Virus record (IMG/VR): IMGVR_UViG_3300043353_000062
Location: 1 to 42,094 of that record
DNA length: 42,094 nucleotides
From: a virus
Strand: one strand, 5' to 3'
In this document: in pieces, positions 37,942-42,094 of the stretch
Layout: every line of letters starts with the position of its first letter
Numbering within the stretch: the first letter of the stretch is position 1
Notes under the pieces: generated by a model
Seen by the model: the letters and a program-made list of their open reading frames with translations, nothing else
The model's database searches: none
What the model was told of the DNA's origin: nothing
Made by a program: the position numbers and the translations under genes

Positions 37942-40108
37942 TGGGGACTCCCATCATTTGTCGCGCTTGATCAGGTATTTGAAGCGGCGGAGGCGTTGGC
38001 TGTGATGTTTCGCTCGGCGTATTTTGAGACTCAAACTCAGCTTCGTTGACGTCGACGGCAAATTGGGCTTCGATTTTTGCGGCATCGAGCAACCCCTTTA
38101 CGATCATGTCGTCGCGGCGGAAGTCGTCGTCGACCCGGAGTTTTCGATCGGCGAAATTGGACTTGCTGATCTCCGTGGCCATCTTGACGCGGTTCTTTTC
38201 CATTTCGCTTTGCGCGAGGAGCGTGGCAGCATCCGGTTCCTTCGGCGTAGCAGCGATTTGTTTAACTTGATCATCGCTGATCTCACGATAATACCTACCA
38301 ACATTCTTAACATTAGCGATAGCAAGAATATCCGTAAGAGTATTTCTAAACTCTTGAATGCCACAAAGCGGATTCTCCACACCGAATTGGGTCATGATGG
38401 TCGTCTGTGTCGCCTTCACGTCCTGTAAAATCATCAGCCGCGTCATATCCGAACCCTTGCCCAGGGTTGGATTAACCGAAACGCGCATGGAAGGATCGTA
38501 GAGAGACGGGTTGACATTGGCCCATTTCCCGCGAAGCTTGATGGTTCGCTCCGGATTGGGGTGGTTAACAATCTCGCGGAGAAGCCCACGAAAAAGCTGC
38601 TTCATGCCGGTTTCGGCGAGAATGCGGGCGCACAGTTCGATTCGTTCTTGTGCACCTTGAACGATGGCGTCGATGCCAGTAACGTTGGTGCTCTGCAACG
38701 CCTTAGGATCAACGCCCTTCGACGCATCCGAAATGCCGGTCCTGGATTGGCGCAGCTGCTCCATGATCCCGAACATTTGGAAAACGGGCTGGCCGACGAA
38801 TTGGTGGGCAATTGACATCACCGCCGAATTGGGGTCGCCCATGGTGCGAATGGGAGCGCCAATCTCATCATTCAACACATCGTCGGTGTTCGTGATGGTC
38901 TGGTTGAACACGGTGCGCGGCCAAATGGACTGCGCGAGGGAGTCCAACGAACCCCGAAGCATGTTCGTCTTGATGGTCTGAATATCCTTGACCAGATCAG
39001 CCGGGGTATCGCCCACCAGAGTATGCGGTTCGGGGTCTGGGCACCAAACAGCGAAATTGGTGTACTGAACAACCTCGTCGTAAATAATGTGGTGATTATC
39101 GCCGATGGTATGCACTTCGCGCAGTTCGGCTATTCCGTCGCCGTCCTTGTCCACGCGGATAAAATAGCAGCCGTAACGAACGTCCCACGCATCGGTAAGA
39201 TCACCCTGATCCTGTCCCGGGTTTCTGAACAACCGGTCCGTTGACCAATTATCGGGCTGCTGGTTCAGGTAATCCTCAATATGGGCCATATCGTAGCCCT
39301 TCTTGATCAGTTCCGACACGTTTACGATTTGGTCGTGTCCGATGAGCGGCGCGTTCTCGACGTCCTTCGCCTTGCGCGATATCCTGAATTCGTCCAGTGG
39401 TACCGGAATGATCTTGCAAATTGGCTTCGACTTAATAAAACGAATGCGCAACTCCGCCAGAGCGTCCGGGATTTTCGCATGGGGTGTGCTGCTCACCACT
39501 TCGAGATCGGGCTGTTCGCTGAGGAGGAACTGGAACCCTTCCCGGGTCACGTTGTGGTATACTTGCTCGGTCACTTCCTCGTCGTTGTCGGTCCACCATC
39601 GCATAACGCCCGTCTTGCAGCGCAGCGAATCCTTCATGATGCTGTGCAGGATCAAGAACCCGTCATTGTCCTCCCAAAGAATGTAGTTGAGGTACTCCGT
39701 ACACTCTTTGGCCATTTCTTCTTGGCCTTGGTGATTCGGCGAGCAACTCACAACATTTTCGGTAGAAGTAAAAATACGAATAAGGCTAGGCAGGATAGCC
39801 ATAACAGTATCACGAAAATCAGTAGATACAGCGCTGGATTTACCTTCACCTTCTTGCTCCGGTAAGTCGCCGTAGAAGTACCTAAGATTCTCGTCGCGAG
39901 CAGGTGCCAAAACTGAATCTTCGAAGTCGATAGCGTCGTCGATCATCGCACGAATGGTATAAGGATACACACCTTCGTTCGGATCGTCGCCACCGGCCCG
40001 ATCAGGTGAATCGTATCCCGCACCCAACTGACCGATTACGCCGTTATCGAAGATGCGCTCCAACGGCTGACCGTTGAGAGTTCCCACCGCAGAATCCTGA
40101 TAATTCAT
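37913..40108 (-). CDS. Portal protein (P22-like)
   Basis: 731 aa; ATG at 40108 with GAGGAG upstream. Conserved portal features are the stem region with YTIRAMIDDAIDFEDS, KSSAVSTDFRDTVMAILPSL and a central wing (FRISRKAKDVENAPLIGHD). SLAQSIWPRTVFNQ and GISDASKGVDPKALQ follow, and the C-terminus is a long coiled-coil barrel with a Pro-rich end. The length is that of P22 gp1-type portals. It forms the DNA gate. Confidence 0.9.
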   Translation of the reverse strand: MNYQDSAVGTLNGQPLERIFDNGVIGQLGAGYDSPDRAGGDDPNEGVYPYTIRAMIDDAIDFEDSVLAPARDENLRYFYGDLPEQEGEGKSSAVSTDFRDTVMAILPSLIRIFTSTENVVSCSPNHQGQEEMAKECTEYLNYILWEDNDGFLILHSIMKDSLRCKTGVMRWWTDNDEEVTEQVYHNVTREGFQFLLSEQPDLEVVSSTPHAKIPDALAELRIRFIKSKPICKIIPVPLDEFRISRKAKDVENAPLIGHDQIVNVSELIKKGYDMAHIEDYLNQQPDNWSTDRLFRNPGQDQGDLTDAWDVRYGCYFIRVDKDGDGIAELREVHTIGDNHHIIYDEVVQYTNFAVWCPDPEPHTLVGDTPADLVKDIQTIKTNMLRGSLDSLAQSIWPRTVFNQTITNTDDVLNDEIGAPIRTMGDPNSAVMSIAHQFVGQPVFQMFGIMEQLRQSRTGISDASKGVDPKALQSTNVTGIDAIVQGAQERIELCARILAETGMKQLFRGLLREIVNHPNPERTIKLRGKWANVNPSLYDPSMRVSVNPTLGKGSDMTRLMILQDVKATQTTIMTQFGVENPLCGIQEFRNTLTDILAIANVKNVGRYYREISDDQVKQIAATPKEPDAATLLAQSEMEKNRVKMATEISKSNFADRKLRVDDDFRRDDMIVKGLLDAAKIEAQFAVDVNEAEFESQNTPSETSQPTPPPLQIPDQARQMMGVPNGGAEAPPN

Positions 40109-41427
40109 AGCATTCTCCTCGGGGGACTATTCGACGTGCGCTTCAAATTTCGCCTCAACGCGCCTGAATGCATACCAATAACGTTGCTCCCGCCGATCAT
40201 AAAGCTGATCATGTTAAGCGAAACGGAGCCTATCCGCAGGGCATCGGAAGCGTGGGAAGCCCAGTTATGCAACGGCTTGCCCGTCTTTGATTTGTGGTAG
40301 TTCCGCAGCGCGGAAACACCTGGTTCGGTTCGAACTTTGTCGAACCACATCATTCGAATGGCAGCTCTAGTTGCGCTGATACCGTCTTCAACGGTGTGGT
40401 TAGGGCAGACGAACACGTTGGGCAGCATCGAGTCCAGGACTTCTTTCCGCGATACACCAGTACCAAGTTCTCGCGCTTTGACGTCGTGCGGCAAAACGTG
40501 CACACCATAAGCGTAGGGTTTGGATTTAATTTGTCCGACATAAAATTCTAGCCCCTTGCCGGTATTTTGGATCATGTCGATAACGTGCAGTTCTCTGCCG
40601 CATTGCTGCACGAACCAGATTACCATCTCGTCGTCGATGCCCAAATCCCACCACGTCATTACGAGTGAATTCGGGTCGTACGGAACTCCGGTGATCTGTC
40701 CAGCAATCGAAATGTCATTAAGAACGTCGCCGTAGTAACTACCCTCGATCGGCGCGTCGAAACTGCACATCATTTCGCGGGCGAACTCGTCCGGCGTCAT
40801 GTCCTTGCGCATTTCTGTAACTTCGTCTTCGTCCAGCGCGTCGGTCTCCGTCACGGGTATGCTGAACATGTCCCAGTGGTCGGTTTCTCGTTCGGCCCGC
40901 TTTTTGAGTTCGTGGAAGTGATCGTCGCCGTTAGAAGTTCCAGATATAACCGCCCATCCTTGATAGTCAGCCAAACAGGGGCGAATGACACTCCCAAGCA
41001 TGCTGGGGTTGAGCAACGGGTACTCATCAGCCACCACTCCATCGAAATATAGACCTCTCATTCGTTCGTAAGCTGCACTTCCGCCGTATAGGTTAATCAT
41101 CGCGCCGTTGGGGAGGATGACCTGCAGGTCTCCTTCTACCACTTTGACGCGGGGTAATACGCCTGTGTAGTATTTACAATAACCCCAAACAAGGTCTTTA
41201 GCTTGAGCGAAAGATGGGCCGATATAGGCGTAACGCGGCGGCGGGAATACCCGTGTGTTCTCCAACGCTTTACGTATAATTTGATTTATGAGTGCGACCG
41301 TCTTTCCCGCGCGGCGGTGCGCGACGACGTACTTCCACCTCTTCATCGACTCGTGGAGCGGCCGAAAGTGTACCCTAGGAACGTAGGGTATGGTTATCCT
41401 TGGGGCTTGCTCCGCGAGAACTGTCAT
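40105..41427 (-). CDS. terL: Terminase large subunit (TerL)
   Basis: 440 aa; ATG at 41427. Walker A VVAHRRAGKT (34-43) is followed by Walker B GVVADEY (130-136). The C-terminal nuclease begins at WWDLGIDDE (Asp261), with later acidic sites such as ASHASDALR (the final Asp). It packages DNA into the prohead and cuts it. It overlaps the portal gene (ATGA). Confidence 0.93.
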   Translation of the reverse strand: MTVLAEQAPRITIPYVPRVHFRPLHESMKRWKYVVAHRRAGKTVALINQIIRKALENTRVFPPPRYAYIGPSFAQAKDLVWGYCKYYTGVLPRVKVVEGDLQVILPNGAMINLYGGSAAYERMRGLYFDGVVADEYPLLNPSMLGSVIRPCLADYQGWAVISGTSNGDDHFHELKKRAERETDHWDMFSIPVTETDALDEDEVTEMRKDMTPDEFAREMMCSFDAPIEGSYYGDVLNDISIAGQITGVPYDPNSLVMTWWDLGIDDEMVIWFVQQCGRELHVIDMIQNTGKGLEFYVGQIKSKPYAYGVHVLPHDVKARELGTGVSRKEVLDSMLPNVFVCPNHTVEDGISATRAAIRMMWFDKVRTEPGVSALRNYHKSKTGKPLHNWASHASDALRIGSVSLNMISFMIGGSNVIGMHSGALRRNLKRTSNSPPRRML

Positions 41428-41750
41428 ATTTCGTTGTTCTTACGCTCTTTTTCCAGCCGCTCGAACCGCGCGGCTTCTTCTTTGCGTTCCTGCTCCGCTT
41501 GCACCCGGAGAATTTCGTTCTTATCAAATGTCTCTTTGTCTTTTTTAGCCTGTTCTTCCTGCTTGACAAAATCCGGATTGACTTTCCTGAATTCCGCCAT
41601 ATATACTTCGTTCAGCTGCGAGGATATCTTTTCAACCGAAGCGCACAGCGCGGCCAGTTCTTTTGTTGGAACGTGCTGCATCGCTTCGACGAAATGCACC
41701 GAAATGTTGCGCGCCCGCTCCAACTTGCTCAAGGATGATTCATATTGCAT
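41424..41750 (-). CDS. 108-aa coiled-coil protein beside terminase
   Basis: ATG at 41750 (AGGTGG upstream). It is helical throughout, with a Lys/Glu-rich C-terminal half (QEEQAKKDKETFDKN, QERKEEAARFERLEKE), a likely coiled coil. It overlaps TerL by 4 bp. It may be a packaging accessory; the function is unknown. Confidence 0.72.
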   Translation of the reverse strand: MQYESSLSKLERARNISVHFVEAMQHVPTKELAALCASVEKISSQLNEVYMAEFRKVNPDFVKQEEQAKKDKETFDKNEILRVQAEQERKEEAARFERLEKERKNNEI

Positions 41751-41757
41751 GGCCCAC

Positions 41758-41973
41758 CTATTTCTGCGTTGTCGCCGCTTTGACGGCCCACATCGCCGCC
41801 TCCTCGTAGGCTGTCTGCGCCAAGGAAGCCAGCCTTGGGTCCAAATGTTTCAGGTCCTCGCAGAGATCGATCAGATCAGCGGTGTAACGCTTGATCTTGT
41901 CCACCATGTTGTCCTTGGAGGGGTTGAACGATTCGCGCACGCGTTGCGCGCCGATGGACATGCCTTCACTCAT
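41758..41973 (-). CDS. 71-aa helical protein beside terminase
   Basis: ATG at 41973, overlapping the TerS stop. It begins MSEGMSIGAQRVRESFNPS, then amphipathic helices (KDNMVDKIKRYTADLIDL, RLASLAQTAYEEAAMW). Small helical genes between TerS and TerL are common in phages of this type. The function is unknown. Confidence 0.75.
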   Translation of the reverse strand: MSEGMSIGAQRVRESFNPSKDNMVDKIKRYTADLIDLCEDLKHLDPRLASLAQTAYEEAAMWAVKAATTQK

Positions 41974-42094
41974 TTATTACTTTCCCTTCAATGATTGTCG
42001 CCGTGTCGCCGTTGTCTTGTGTCGTTTCTTCACCGAAGACTTCGCCTGATGCCCATTGGACGACAATAGTTCCACCAGCGGCGTTTTTAATATT
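41968..42094. repeat. 127-bp terminal direct repeat, right copy
   Basis: Identical to 1-127; see the left copy. On the minus strand it and bases 41966-41967 encode the TerS C-terminus and stop. Confidence 0.95.

Noticed and set aside
41203-41994. 263-aa plus-strand frame
   Set aside because: It is antisense to TerL and the two small packaging genes.
1-42094. tRNA genes, integrase or lysogeny repressor
   Set aside because: I saw no cloverleaf with a CCA-type end, no tyrosine/serine recombinase motif and no attachment-site pair. A tRNA scan could still find a divergent one.
41968-42094. Physical direct terminal repeats of the virion
   Set aside because: The length of exactly 127 fits an assembler k-mer overlap, and the repeat lies inside a gene, so a true terminal repeat is not shown.

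Overview
This window is one complete tailed-phage genome. The first 127 bases (1-127) recur exactly as the last 127 (41968-42094), so the sequence closes into a circle of 41,967 bp, and the terminase small-subunit gene runs across the join. There is no integrase, no repressor that I recognise, no RNA polymerase and no tRNA, so it looks like a virulent phage that relies on host RNA polymerase. The virion genes suggest a podovirus: an SU10-type major capsid protein, an SU10/P22-type adaptor, a P22-like portal, a beta-propeller tail protein and large internal or ejection proteins. The host is probably an alphaproteobacterium, perhaps a sphingomonad. The main clue is that the phage encodes a secreted protein with a PEPxxWA-CTERM-like sorting tail, a signal typical of that group.

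Layout. The left part (1-2.1 kb, minus strand) carries two small related virion-like proteins, TerS and an endonuclease VII-like HNH gene, and continues across the circular join into TerL and portal. From 2.4 to 8.8 kb lie many short, mostly plus-strand early genes, arranged in small operons with their own promoters: zinc ribbons, HTH proteins, membrane peptides and a lipoprotein. From 8.9 to 22.4 kb (plus) is the replication and nucleotide module: PrimPol-helicase, two conserved replication-associated proteins, family A DNA polymerase, a PD-(D/E)XK nuclease, a DUF6378-like protein, PurZ, a MazZ-like pyrophosphohydrolase and an SF2 helicase. From 22.4 to 42.0 kb (minus) are the structural genes, from internal proteins and tail fibres back through adaptor, capsid, scaffold and portal to terminase.

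How the genes work together. PurZ (19126-20181) and the MazZ-like enzyme (20169-20495), with the family A polymerase (14174-15970), form the known pathway that replaces adenine by 2-aminoadenine (Z) in phage DNA. MazZ-like activity would supply dGMP and PurZ would add aspartate to it. Host PurB and kinases would finish dZTP, and the polymerase would use it. No HD-domain dATPase (DatZ) is visible.

The most unusual features besides the Z pathway are as follows. (1) Four paralogous genes of an unrecognised family with an RMTxR signature, three of them directly behind their own promoter. (2) Fifteen promoters of one tight design: TTGACA-like box, GC-rich 17/18-bp spacer, then GTGNTANNNT. (3) A phage-encoded PEP-CTERM-type surface protein. 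(4) Two HNH nuclease genes that appear to be expressed from leaderless mRNAs. (5) A small gene that seems to start with ATT. (6) No recognisable endolysin.
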